Positions 36,053 to 44,970 of a DNA stretch of 64,000 nucleotides are shown piece by piece. Position 1 is the stretch's first letter. Each line of letters begins with the position of its first letter. The stretch covers positions 327,413 through 391,412 of the forward strand of contig JACKPA010000003.1 in assembly GCA_024233865.1 (NCBI GenBank), read 5' to 3'. Made by a program: the position numbers and the translations under genes. The notes below the pieces were generated by a model. The model made no database searches. It was not told the DNA's origin and saw nothing but the letters and a program-made list of their open reading frames with translations. Origin of the DNA: Leptospiraceae bacterium. GTDB lineage: Bacteria > Spirochaetota > Leptospiria > Leptospirales > Leptospiraceae.

Positions 36053-36805
36053 GTGGAAAGAATTTCCTTACATGAAGGGACGCAAACCAATGCGTCCCTT
36101 TTTATTTTTTACCTTTCCAAATCCTTTGCTGAGTTAGGTTTTAAAATACTATCCGATTATAATTTCCTGAGCCAAAAGGAAATGGATAGGCTAAAGAATC
36201 TGAAATTAGAAAAGCGAAGAAGAGATTGGTTACTTGGTAGATATACAACTAAAAGTCTGATACAAGATTATCTTTCCGATAGCTATGGTCAAAAAGTTCC
36301 TATGCGAAATATTGAAATTGATAATTATGATGATGGGGCTCCTTTTTATAGAATAATAGGTGTTAAGGAGTTTCAAGATTTATATATTTCGATTAGTCAT
36401 AGTCATGAAACTGCTTTATGTGCCATTAGTGATTCTGCCATTGGAATTGATATAGAATTTGTAGAAGTCCGATCAGATGCTTTTATTCGTGATTTTTTTT
36501 CAGAAGAAGAATTGCGTTTTATCAGTGGTGTTGATACTTCTTTAAAACATGTATTGACAAATTTGATATGGAGTGCAAAGGAATCAATTTTAAAGGTTTT
36601 TCATCTTGGGCTTACGGTAGACACTAGATACGTCACTTGCATTCCTAAAGAAAAAAATCCCAGAGAAGAAGTTATGTATGAATTTGGGATCAAATTGGAT
36701 GATAAGATTTATTCGAAAATTGAAAATCACCTAAAACAAAAATCTTTAAAAGGCTGTTGGCAGATCAAAGACGGTTTTGTTTATACATTTGCAGTGGGAA
36801 ATTAA
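36053..36805 (+). CDS. Sfp-type 4'-phosphopantetheinyl transferase
   Basis: This enzyme class attaches the phosphopantetheine arm of CoA to carrier domains. The 250-residue frame opens with GTG 36053, six bases after the megasynthase stop, without a clear ribosome site. The catalytic motifs are intact: IGIDIEFVEV (Mg-binding aspartate) and WSAKESILKV, along with the N-terminal KRRRDWLLGRYTTKSLI and the SISHSHETALCAIS segment. The next in-frame ATG (36182) would lose the first strand of the fold, so the upstream start is preferred. A terminator-like hairpin lies in codons 8-16. Its place directly behind the five-ACP protein makes that protein the obvious substrate, although the target serine there is threonine. 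Confidence 0.85.
   Translation: MERISLHEGTQTNASLFIFYLSKSFAELGFKILSDYNFLSQKEMDRLKNLKLEKRRRDWLLGRYTTKSLIQDYLSDSYGQKVPMRNIEIDNYDDGAPFYRIIGVKEFQDLYISISHSHETALCAISDSAIGIDIEFVEVRSDAFIRDFFSEEELRFISGVDTSLKHVLTNLIWSAKESILKVFHLGLTVDTRYVTCIPKEKNPREEVMYEFGIKLDDKIYSKIENHLKQKSLKGCWQIKDGFVYTFAVGN
36075..36110 (+). terminator. Intrinsic terminator-like hairpin within the 5' end of the transferase gene
   Basis: AAGGGACGCA at 36075-36084 pairs perfectly with TGCGTCCCTT at 36091-36100 around the loop AACCAA, followed by TTTATTTTTT. A 10-bp stem with a U-tract is a strong terminator shape. It lies 28 bases after the megasynthase stop and inside the reading frame of the transferase. Confidence 0.75.
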
Positions 36806-36884
36806 ATATAAAATAAATTATTTGACATTTGTGATTTGCGAATTATAATTAGCAAATATGCTAATTTTTGCGAATTAAGAAGCA

Positions 36885-37550
36885 ATGCACAGTTGGAATT
36901 TATCGGTAAAAGACGCTATTCAAATACAAAAAGAGCTTGCTCCTAAATTGATTTGTAAAGGTAAACCAGATAACATTCGTTTGGTTGCTGGATCTGATTT
37001 GTCTTATAAAAAAGAAGAAAACCTTGGTTTTTGTGTTATTGTGAATTTCCGATTTCCGGAATTAGAGGTAGTTGAAATGGTTTTTTTGACAATGGAGGTT
37101 ACTTTTCCTTATGTCCCAGGCTTGCTATCATTCAGGGAAGGACCTATTGTTTTGAAAGCATTTGAAAAATTGCAAAACCGCCCAAATGTAATCTTGTTTG
37201 ACGGACAGGGAGTTGCCCACCCGAGAAAATTCGGAATAGCCTCTCACATAGGTTTACTTTTGAACATCCCTTCCATTGGTTGTGCAAAATCAAGGCTCTA
37301 TGGAGAATATAAAGAACCAGGAATTGAAAAAGGTTCGAGTGAAATTCTGGTAGATCGATCCGGAGAACAAATCGGTAGCGTTTTGAGAACTCGGAACAAC
37401 GTAAAGCCTATTTTTGTTTCACCGGGTCACTTGGTAGGCTTTGACGAATCGGTGGAAATTGTTATGCAGTGCGTAACAAAATACAGAATACCTGAGCCAA
37501 CAAGAATTGCAGATATGGAAGTTGAGAGATATAAAAAAGAACACAATTAG
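36885..37550 (+). CDS. nfi: Endonuclease V (deoxyinosine repair)
   Basis: Endonuclease V cuts DNA one base 3' of deoxyinosine formed by adenine deamination. The 221-residue protein is full length and carries the metal-binding and wedge motifs: AGSDLSYKK (first aspartate), PYVPGLLSFREGP (wedge PYxP and catalytic glutamate), LFDGQGVAHPRKFGIASHIG (second aspartate and histidine), and the KSRLYGEY and SPGHLVGFDES segments. Upstream, TTAGCAAATATGCTAA forms a small palindrome between two TTGCGAATTA copies (36835-36877). It is convergent with the MBOAT gene, with no gap. Confidence 0.95.
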   Translation: MHSWNLSVKDAIQIQKELAPKLICKGKPDNIRLVAGSDLSYKKEENLGFCVIVNFRFPELEVVEMVFLTMEVTFPYVPGLLSFREGPIVLKAFEKLQNRPNVILFDGQGVAHPRKFGIASHIGLLLNIPSIGCAKSRLYGEYKEPGIEKGSSEILVDRSGEQIGSVLRTRNNVKPIFVSPGHLVGFDESVEIVMQCVTKYRIPEPTRIADMEVERYKKEHN

Positions 37551-38969
37551 TTAAAATTGGAAGTAAAAAAATTCATACTTCTCAAAAACAGCAGATAAAC
37601 CAAACTGCACAAAAAAGAATACTACAATAAAACTAAAAGCAAATCTATTTACTTTTTGTAAAACTAACCCGTCCGTATAACGATGATAAATTTGTACTGA
37701 TTCTACAATTAGAATGGGCAGAAGGAAATAAATCAATTTTATAAAAAGAATCGGCTCATAATAAAAACCATCTAAATTTTTTATTAATCTTAGTAAATGG
37801 AAATAGTTCTCAACTCTAAAAAGTAAAATGCCGTAAGCAAACAAAAAGAATGTAAACAATATACCAATAGGTTTCAAAAAACTATCTATGGACTCAAAAA
37901 AGTCCTTATATTTGCGGAATAAAAATCGATTCAAAACATTGTAAATCACGATTTGAAATCCACAGTAAGCACCCCACAGCATATAACCATAAGTTGCTCC
38001 GTGCCATAATCCTCCCAAAATCCACACTAGCATAAGGTTTACGTTTTGCCTAAAAAAACCATACCTATTTCCACCAAGAGGAATATACACGTAATCTCGC
38101 AACCATGTAGACAGAGATATATGCCAGCGCCTCCAGAAGTCAATAGGATTCCTTGCCATAAATGGAATATTAAAATTCAAAGAAAGTTCAAAACCTATCA
38201 TTTTTGCCATTCCTCTGGCAGCGTCAGTGTAGCCACTAAAATCAGCATATATCTGGAAGGCAAAGGCAATTGCTACGAAATACACTAGACCGTTTGGCAT
38301 ATCCAGGGAAGGGTCTAAACTTTTATTTACAAATGGAGCAAGATTATCAGCTATAACAACTTTTTTAAATATTCCCCATGCAAATAGTAATAACCCACCT
38401 TTGAACTTATTCCAGCTAAGAACTCGTTTTTGTTCGATTTGGGGGATCAGTTTGTCAGCTCTCTCAATAGGTCCGGCTAATAACAAAGGGAAAAATAAAT
38501 CGTAAACAGAGTAGGTTATCAAGTTAAAGGTTGGTTGTATCTTTTTTTTGTAAACGTCATAGATATAACTGATATTGTGAAATGTATAAAAAGAAATACC
38601 TACAGGAAGAAGAATTTCAAAAACCGGAATTTCTTTTTTAACGGATAAAACATTCAAAATATCATTTAAAGAACGGACTGAAAAAACTGCATATTTAAAA
38701 ACTACTAAAATGAAAAGGTTTACTAAAATAGTTAGCTTAAAAAATATTCTTCTTGTGGATCCATTGGAAATTTTGTTTAAGTTTATACCGGTGTAAAAAT
38801 TGAATAGGATACAAAACAAAAGTAAAAAAACCATCTTAAAGTTCCAAAATGAATAAAAGACGATACCGGCTAAAAATAATAAAATGTTTTGATTTTTGTA
38901 TCCCAATTTTAAATATACGAGAAAAAATATTGAGAAAAAAAGAATAAAATCAATGGAATTGAAAAGCAT
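37551..38969 (-). CDS. MBOAT-family acyltransferase (AlgI/DltB-like)
   Basis: Members of this family move acyl groups across or within membranes, for example to alginate or cell-wall polymers. The start is taken at ATG 38969 (MLFNSIDFILFFSIFF), giving 472 residues with about eleven membrane helices. The characteristic cytosolic stretch FWRRWHISLSTWLRDYVYIP is followed by LGGNR, and the catalytic histidine lies in GGLWHGATYGYMLWG. The usual partner (an AlgJ/SGNH-like protein) should lie downstream on the same strand, but endonuclease V converges from there; only a short remnant precedes the gene. The acceptor is unknown. Confidence 0.9.
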   Translation of the reverse strand: MLFNSIDFILFFSIFFLVYLKLGYKNQNILLFLAGIVFYSFWNFKMVFLLLFCILFNFYTGINLNKISNGSTRRIFFKLTILVNLFILVVFKYAVFSVRSLNDILNVLSVKKEIPVFEILLPVGISFYTFHNISYIYDVYKKKIQPTFNLITYSVYDLFFPLLLAGPIERADKLIPQIEQKRVLSWNKFKGGLLLFAWGIFKKVVIADNLAPFVNKSLDPSLDMPNGLVYFVAIAFAFQIYADFSGYTDAARGMAKMIGFELSLNFNIPFMARNPIDFWRRWHISLSTWLRDYVYIPLGGNRYGFFRQNVNLMLVWILGGLWHGATYGYMLWGAYCGFQIVIYNVLNRFLFRKYKDFFESIDSFLKPIGILFTFFLFAYGILLFRVENYFHLLRLIKNLDGFYYEPILFIKLIYFLLPILIVESVQIYHRYTDGLVLQKVNRFAFSFIVVFFFVQFGLSAVFEKYEFFYFQF

Positions 38970-38998
38970 AATATCCAACCTACAATATTTTCTATAAT

Positions 38999-39211
38999 TC
39001 AAAAATTCATTGCATAAGCAATTGTATAATAGTATTCCGGAAATAAATTATCCTTTTTTGTTACATTTGCAGAAAGCTTAGGTAAATCAAAATACTGAAT
39101 TTTAATGGAGTCTAATAGCTGGTAGTGTGTCCACATCGTAAAAAATACTATATTTTTGAAAGCGGGCAAAAAGATTACAAAACGCTTTCTTTTTCTAAGC
39201 CATTTACACAC
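38999..39211 (-). pseudogene. Unidentified 70-codon remnant before the MBOAT gene
   Basis: A minus-strand frame of 70 codons ends just upstream of the MBOAT start. It contains a segment HYQLLDSIKIQYFDLPK and ends AYAMNF, and has no signal peptide or recognisable domain. It may be the tail of a lost gene of the same operon, for example the SGNH-type partner of MBOAT proteins. The remaining DNA to 39393 shows no coding signal. Confidence 0.3.
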
Positions 39212-39393
39212 AAACTACTTCCAGAGTTGATTTTAGATTTTGATGCACTTTTGCAGGAAGCAATGGAAGAGTGTTGCTAATGTATACGAGTATCAAGTGT
39301 TATTTCTGTATCCGAAGATTTGTCCGATTATACAAAAATTTGGATAACTTAGCAAGAAAAATTTTTTGAAAATTATAAAAAAAGTTTATATTC

Positions 39394-40236
39394 TTAGCTT
39401 TTCAGTTCGTCAAAATTGATGACTTCCATAGTTCTGTCTTTCATCTGCATCGCATAAATTTTATTTTTTGTTAAATATTTTTTTACGTTATCTGGGATAT
39501 GAAAGGAAGAAAAAACGGGAATCAGCTTTAAGCTTTTGTATTGAGGAAAGTAATCGTATACGTTTTCCAATGCCTCAATAAAATCATTGATGTATTCAAT
39601 CTTGGGATTGGTTTTGGACTCGTTTAGGAGAAACGCTGTGTCATCTATATAAACAGCGTCAAACTCCCTTGTTTCACCTTGCGAATTTTTCACTTTTGCC
39701 CGAATGGCAAAGAAATTCGCTTCTCCCATTTGAAAGACTTCTTTTGCAATTGTAGGCATATTGGGAGCAACAATATCTTCTAAAAAAATTCCAAGTTTAC
39801 GAACCAGTTCCTGGTATTTTTTATCGCTTTCTTTTCTGTTTAATTCGGATTGTCTTTTTAACTCTTCCCATCTTTTATCAGATTCCTCCCATTTTCTATC
39901 AGATTCTTTCTTTGACTCTTCCCACTTTCTATCAGATTCCTCCCATTTTCTATCAGATTCTTTCTTTGACTCTTCCCACTTTCTATCAGATTCTTTTTTT
40001 AATTTTTCCCACCTTTCATCGGACTCTTTTTTTAATTTTTCCCACTTTTCATCGGACTTTTTTTTTAATTCTTTCATATCTTCGTCAAATTTATTCATTC
40101 TTTTTTCCATTTGACTTATTCTAATGTCGGTTCGTAGGATGTACTTGTCAAAATTTTGGAATTGCTTTTTGGATGCTTCCATAAAATCCGCAAACAAGGC
40201 TTCTAAATTGATTACTTTTTCTTCGGTGGATAACAT
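39394..40236 (-). CDS. DUF3782-like protein with coiled-coil repeats and a PD-(D/E)XK domain
   Basis: A 280-residue protein. Residues about 15-140 form a highly charged coiled coil made of near-identical units of the type KKESDRKWEE, repeated about nine times; the DNA is correspondingly repetitive and copy number is probably variable. The C-terminal 130 residues look like a restriction-endonuclease fold: EFDAVYIDDTAFLLNESK supplies the aspartate and the E-x-K pair. Such proteins are widespread in cyanobacteria and leptospires, function unknown. It stands alone on this strand. Confidence 0.75.
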   Translation of the reverse strand: MLSTEEKVINLEALFADFMEASKKQFQNFDKYILRTDIRISQMEKRMNKFDEDMKELKKKSDEKWEKLKKESDERWEKLKKESDRKWEESKKESDRKWEESDRKWEESKKESDRKWEESDKRWEELKRQSELNRKESDKKYQELVRKLGIFLEDIVAPNMPTIAKEVFQMGEANFFAIRAKVKNSQGETREFDAVYIDDTAFLLNESKTNPKIEYINDFIEALENVYDYFPQYKSLKLIPVFSSFHIPDNVKKYLTKNKIYAMQMKDRTMEVINFDELKS

Positions 40237-40467
40237 GATGGTTGTAGTTTAGGAAAAATATGTATTTGTGTCAAGTTTTAAGTTACTTGGTGCTTTAGCT
40301 AATTTGTAGCGGCTAAGTTTTAGAAACTCTCCTAAAACTTGACTATCCGATCACTGAGCCTATCAGAAGGGACCACTTTCAAAACTTATCAAAATACGGA
40401 TTGTTACTTTCAAAAGTTTGTTTTTCATCTTGGTCAACCGATTTTTCGAATACACAAGTATCTTCGA

Positions 40468-41625
40468 TTATATTGCTAAATCAAAATATTCATTTCCTAG
40501 TTTAGCCCCATTAATTTGGATTTCTAACTTATGTTTTCCTGGAAATAACTTTCTAGTTGTCATTTTTCGAAGCGGATGTTTTTTAGATATACAAAATTTT
40601 TGATTTTTTTTCATTAAAATTTGTGTGATTTTGAATACTTTTTTATTTTTCATCTCACCAAATCTATTTTGGAAATAAATTAAATAATCAATTATTAATT
40701 TTTCATCTTTTTCTGAGATTAATTCCAAATCAAATTCTAATGTTGTACCAATTTTAACTTTTCGGGTTTGTATTTCTAATTTAGAAATTTTTATTTTGGG
40801 AGTGGGGGAAAAACCCAAGAATTCTAAAGCATCTTTATTCCCTAGTTTTACTAAAGATCGAAGAGAATGGTTAATAATATAATTCATTTCTTTTGAGCTT
40901 TGTTTTTTAGAGTTCCTCCACCTCGTTAGAGTTTTTATAGTCAAATTTGAATCTATTTTCGAAATATCATTTATGTGGTTTGCGACAGACCTTGTGACAA
41001 ATCTAGTTCTATCATAATACAGTTTATCTAAAATAGGCAAAGATTGTTTCACTGAAATTTTGATTTTTTGAGACCAAGGAAGTTTTGGTCTAGTCCCTTC
41101 ACTCGCTAGTCTTCTAACATGGTAATGAGGATCATTTGTCCAATTTTCTAAGGTTTCTAAGGTTTTGTCTGGGAATGTATTGATAAAATATCTAATAGCA
41201 TCCTCTGCAGAAAACCTTTTAGTAATTTCTTTAAGCGCATTAAGAGAAAATTCTAAATATTTTTCATTACAACCATTTTTTGAAACAAAATCAGAATAAG
41301 GAGCGTAGATAAAATCTCCAAAGTCATTATCGTTTAGGTTAGGATTGTTTGGTGGGGGTAAGGATTTTAAAAGGATATTTGTTGCATTGGTAAAATCTTG
41401 GGGTAAGAAAGTTTTTAAGTTTTCACTAATCCAATTTATACGTTCTTTAAGTTCTAATTTTGGAAACTCATCTACTGTTTTTTTAATAAATCTTTTTGAA
41501 TTAAAATCAGAATATGATTCCTTTATTTCTGCTGCGATTTTTGTTACTTTTTCTTGATTAAAAAGAAAGTCTTTTAGTAAAATTTTTTTTTCCATTTGAA
41601 GCAACTCCATTCTTGCTTGCGTCAT
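40468..41625 (-). CDS. DNA alkylation repair protein, AlkC type (HEAT repeats plus Ig-like domain)
   Basis: AlkC and AlkD are DNA glycosylases made of HEAT repeats that remove N3- and N7-alkylated bases. This 385-residue protein has the helical repeat region (about 20-270) with the AlkC signature HVRRLASEGTRPKLPW and TRSVANHINDISK. The last 110 residues are beta-rich (LEIQTRKVKIGTTLEFDLEL to FPGKHKLEIQINGAK), like the Ig-like extension of AlkC. A second Met ten codons in is a possible true start. The gene is not linked to other repair genes. Confidence 0.8.
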   Translation of the reverse strand: MTQARMELLQMEKKILLKDFLFNQEKVTKIAAEIKESYSDFNSKRFIKKTVDEFPKLELKERINWISENLKTFLPQDFTNATNILLKSLPPPNNPNLNDNDFGDFIYAPYSDFVSKNGCNEKYLEFSLNALKEITKRFSAEDAIRYFINTFPDKTLETLENWTNDPHYHVRRLASEGTRPKLPWSQKIKISVKQSLPILDKLYYDRTRFVTRSVANHINDISKIDSNLTIKTLTRWRNSKKQSSKEMNYIINHSLRSLVKLGNKDALEFLGFSPTPKIKISKLEIQTRKVKIGTTLEFDLELISEKDEKLIIDYLIYFQNRFGEMKNKKVFKITQILMKKNQKFCISKKHPLRKMTTRKLFPGKHKLEIQINGAKLGNEYFDLAI

Positions 41626-41683
41626 GCGGTATCTTCAAGATATCTTACCGACACTCACTACTTTTTCAATTTTTTGTCCTAAC

Positions 41684-42646
41684 TCATTTACTAATAAAAT
41701 CAGCATCGTAAAGATTTAGCAGCTTAAATAAGCCTTTATAAAACTCTTCAGCCGTTCCGTCGATATGCCTACGAATCCAAAACGCTGTAGCGGTTTTTAC
41801 AACATTTCCATCATAACCACCGTTCGCATAGTATCCGTTTTTGTTTTGATTTGTAAAAAATCCTTCATCCATAAAAGAATAATATTTCTCATAATAGTAG
41901 GCTACTAGTTTCTTTTCGTGAATCAATTTTAAATAAAGTCGTTTTTCTTGGTTTAAATAATTTTTGTTATTGTTTAGTTTCTGATAGGTAACATAATGAA
42001 TCCTTGCCAAAGACTGAACGTATTTGTTATAAATTTCTTGGGTAGCAGATCGAAATATGTTATTATCGGGAATCAGAAGGTTTCGTATCTTTACCGCAAA
42101 GTCTTTGTTATAATATCCAAAAGAATCGGTTGAGTCCAAAACAAGACTATCAATTGTGTGTGGACCTTGCTTGAATATCGGAATACCAGCTAAATTTTGA
42201 AAATCAGCATATGAAATAAACGAAAGGATATGACAATAAAAACTTCTTATGCCTCCACCGGGAAAATAATCAAACTCCGAACACATTGTTTTGGATTTTT
42301 CAAGATGAAACCAGGCAGCCGAAACAATAGCCATTGCATTATCAGCAGTTAATGTATCCGTTTTTAAAAAGCCGGAGAAGACCCACCCTTGTTTTCCATT
42401 GTAATCAACCTTCACCCAACTTCCTTTTATCCCCTCAAATTCATCATTGGGACCTGTATGGTCTAAGATCATAACTTTGGAATCATAAGGTATAATGGCT
42501 ATTTTTTTGTAATTTTGTCCCGGACGCTCTCTCATAACCAAACCACTTTTAGCGTTTACCCTTTTGGCAATATAATCTTTTGAATCAAGAGTCGGTAATA
42601 TAAACAGTAAAATTCCAATACATACCAATATTTTATACTTTCTCAT
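41684..42646 (-). CDS. Secreted SH3-domain protein
   Basis: A 320-residue exported protein with a signal peptide (about 1-22, ILVCIGILLFILPTLDS) lacking a lipobox cysteine. Residues about 24-95 form a bacterial SH3 domain (AKSGLVMRERPGQNYKKIAI, then VMILDHTGPN, GSWVKVDYNGKQGWVFSGFL), paralogous to 20433-21374. The rest is an unassigned domain with aromatic-rich strands. The likely site is the periplasm or cell surface. Confidence 0.7.
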   Translation of the reverse strand: MRKYKILVCIGILLFILPTLDSKDYIAKRVNAKSGLVMRERPGQNYKKIAIIPYDSKVMILDHTGPNDEFEGIKGSWVKVDYNGKQGWVFSGFLKTDTLTADNAMAIVSAAWFHLEKSKTMCSEFDYFPGGGIRSFYCHILSFISYADFQNLAGIPIFKQGPHTIDSLVLDSTDSFGYYNKDFAVKIRNLLIPDNNIFRSATQEIYNKYVQSLARIHYVTYQKLNNNKNYLNQEKRLYLKLIHEKKLVAYYYEKYYSFMDEGFFTNQNKNGYYANGGYDGNVVKTATAFWIRRHIDGTAEEFYKGLFKLLNLYDADFISK

Positions 42647-43003
42647 TTGTACTCCTTTGCACTCCTTAATAACGCAATGTCAACTTTAGATAACCCTTCA
42701 TATATTAAAATTAAACTTCCTCTTTGTTCTCTTTTTTTCCTAGCAAAAATTGAGGATTGGCTCAATGTGGGTATTCCGGACAAAACGTCCACCCATTCCC
42801 GGTGAAAATTGCCACTTTTTTTATGAAAAAATTAGGCGATTTACACAAATTTTTGCAAATAAATAATATTGCGGAGCAGTGGTTTCCAAATCCTTTAATA
42901 ATTTTCTAAAAGAACATCTTCCAAAATCATAAAAATATTGCTAAACAAACCAAACATTTTTTATGATACTTTTAGAAAAGCTTGGCATTATGTGGTTAGT
43001 TAA
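42647..43003. other. Intergenic region with a possible IS21-type end
   Basis: This 357-bp gap contains no gene. Read on the minus strand, 42767-42815 has CCGGGAATGGGTGG followed by CCGGAATACCCAC, a repeated motif that resembles the multiple binding sites at the ends of IS21-family elements. No transposase sequence is near it, so it would be a solo remnant. The remainder is AT-rich and presumably holds the promoters of the divergent genes. Confidence 0.3.
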
Positions 43004-44764
43004 ATGTTCACACGTTTTAAAATATTACTTATTATTTTAGTAGTTTCTTTTGGCTCTGGAATATGGGCACAGGAAGACATCGAAAGCTTTGATAATCCGG
43101 ATGTTCCTCATACCGAGCCGGATTATAATTTGACCTATTTTGGTATTAAAGACTTTTCCAAAGATATATACGAAGTGTCTATTGCCAAAAAGAGAGGTGA
43201 CACAAAAACCTTGATTGATGAATTAAACCAAAAAGCTCCCAAACATCTAAGGTTGCAGATTGGTGAAGTCAGAGCAGATATTATCAAAGAAAGTGCCGAA
43301 ACCGATATCAACAACTCTAACATCGTAAATTTTAAAATTATGGCTTACGAAATGATTTCCGAAAAGGATAAAGAGTTAAGGCTTTTTTCTGTTGAAAACG
43401 GTCACGAAAAATTGGAATCAACCTATATAATTAAATCTCTTAACTTAGATAGACACCGTCAGCCAGATGCGCAACCTTTGATCGAAAAAATCGAGCCAAA
43501 GGGTGGAGTTATGGGGGGAAGCGTAACCGTTCATGGTAGAAATTTTGGAGCTGATATCGATCAAGTATATATAGAATTTATATATAAAAAAGACCACGAA
43601 GGAAAAGGACATTCCGATAGCAAGGATATTGAAATTCGTCCATTTTATATTTCTACCCCTGATCCTCAAACCAAAAATCAAATTCTCAAATTTACCATTC
43701 CACTAAGCCAAACAATAGATAATTTGATTGGCATTTTTCGAGTCTCTTTACCTATGAGAGTCGTTGTAAATGGTAGACCTTCTGACTACATAGCACTTAG
43801 TATTATTCCTCATTCTTACAAATTAAGAGCTGGTTCTTTGAGTGTATTTGTGGTTTTATTGTTTTTATTTTTGATTGGTGTAATTGTTAAAAAATACAAT
43901 TACGTGAATTTAATATTAATGGATAAAACAACTCAAACCTATAGCCTCTCCAAATTCCAAGCATTTTCATGGACAATTGTTCTGGTGGGAAGTTATTTTT
44001 ATGTGGCTATTTGCCATGCACTTTTTTTGAGAAATGGAATTATTCCTGATTTTAATCCTTCTTTATTGGTTTTGATGGGTGTTAGCTATGGTGGACTTCT
44101 TGGTGCCAATGCATTGGGTAAAACTAAAAATGAAAGGATTGATACCGAGCCGGAATTGAGCAATTTAATTTGTGATGGTGGGATGATAGACCTGTCTCGA
44201 TTGCAATTGTTTTGCTTTACCATTATTTCCATTTTAATTTATTTATATACCCTTTATACAACAAATGTTTTAGATGGTTTACCAGACCTTCCACCTACTT
44301 TGCTTGGATTGTTAGGAGTAAGTCAGGGTGGTTACCTTGGGGGCAAAGTAATGGGTGGAAAAATTTCCATTAATCAAATTACTCCTGAAAAAATAGTTTT
44401 TGGAAAAACACCTAGAGTAGTTTTAGTGGGAAGCGGTTTTGTAGCCGAAACAAAGGTAATATTTGAAGGTTACGACACTATTAAAACAGAGTATTTAAAC
44501 CCTACATCTATTGCTTTTATTATCCCCGAATTTGATGAAATTGGTGACAAGGAAATGATTTTGGCACCTCCGAATGGAAATACACTTGTTCTACCCAAAG
44601 CAATCCAAATAATTGAACAAGAACAAGATGAAAGAAAAACCCATTCCATCGTAGCATCAACGGAAGAAATCCAGAGTGAATTTGCAGATGCAGATGAGAT
44701 AGATGTAGAGGCAGAAGAAAAAATTAATAAAAAACCTACTAAGTCTTCCAAAAAAAAGAGCTAG
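43004..44764 (+). CDS. Membrane protein with two IPT/TIG domains and a duplicated membrane motif
   Basis: The 586-residue protein starts with a signal peptide (about 1-23). An extracytoplasmic region follows, with a TIG domain (about 165-270: PLIEKIEPKGGVMGGSVTVH). Five or so membrane helices occupy about 275-450. Inside them a unit is duplicated: SLSKFQAFSWTIV ... LLVLMGVSYGGLLGANALG and DLSRLQLFCFTII ... LLGLLGVSQGGYLGGKVMG. A second TIG domain follows (about 455-540), then a basic tail (KKPTKSSKKKS). The duplicated S-x-x-Q plus LGVS-x-GG motif resembles a membrane module I have seen in several uncharacterised bacterial proteins. Function unknown. It is not obviously in an operon. Confidence 0.7.
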   Translation: MFTRFKILLIILVVSFGSGIWAQEDIESFDNPDVPHTEPDYNLTYFGIKDFSKDIYEVSIAKKRGDTKTLIDELNQKAPKHLRLQIGEVRADIIKESAETDINNSNIVNFKIMAYEMISEKDKELRLFSVENGHEKLESTYIIKSLNLDRHRQPDAQPLIEKIEPKGGVMGGSVTVHGRNFGADIDQVYIEFIYKKDHEGKGHSDSKDIEIRPFYISTPDPQTKNQILKFTIPLSQTIDNLIGIFRVSLPMRVVVNGRPSDYIALSIIPHSYKLRAGSLSVFVVLLFLFLIGVIVKKYNYVNLILMDKTTQTYSLSKFQAFSWTIVLVGSYFYVAICHALFLRNGIIPDFNPSLLVLMGVSYGGLLGANALGKTKNERIDTEPELSNLICDGGMIDLSRLQLFCFTIISILIYLYTLYTTNVLDGLPDLPPTLLGLLGVSQGGYLGGKVMGGKISINQITPEKIVFGKTPRVVLVGSGFVAETKVIFEGYDTIKTEYLNPTSIAFIIPEFDEIGDKEMILAPPNGNTLVLPKAIQIIEQEQDERKTHSIVASTEEIQSEFADADEIDVEAEEKINKKPTKSSKKKS

Positions 44765-44854
44765 TGTTCTTACCCTCTAAAAAATTTGGGGTATATCGGA
44801 AGCGATCAGTTCATAAGTAGGGGATTTTTGGGGATTGACTTTAATGCCGGAGAA

Positions 44855-44877
44855 ATGAAGATTCCTATATGACAAAT
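44855..44877 (+). repeat. 23-bp exact repeat, copy 1
   Basis: The sequence starting ATGAAGATTCCTATATGACA at 44855 recurs exactly at 51022. It lies in non-coding DNA. Confidence 0.85.
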
Positions 44878-44970
44878 AAAAACATAAAAATATTGGACTT
44901 GAATTTATTCAAATATGATATTTATTTTTTATAAAATATTTCATTGCCAATTTCTTATTATCTTAATTTA

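Noticed and set aside
36835..36877. Palindrome before endonuclease V as an operator
   Set aside because: It is a short AT-rich inverted repeat with no known regulator or second site.
39761..40124. Two plus-strand frames rich in Ser, Phe and Asp repeats
   Set aside because: They are antisense shadows of the repetitive coiled-coil part of the minus-strand gene.
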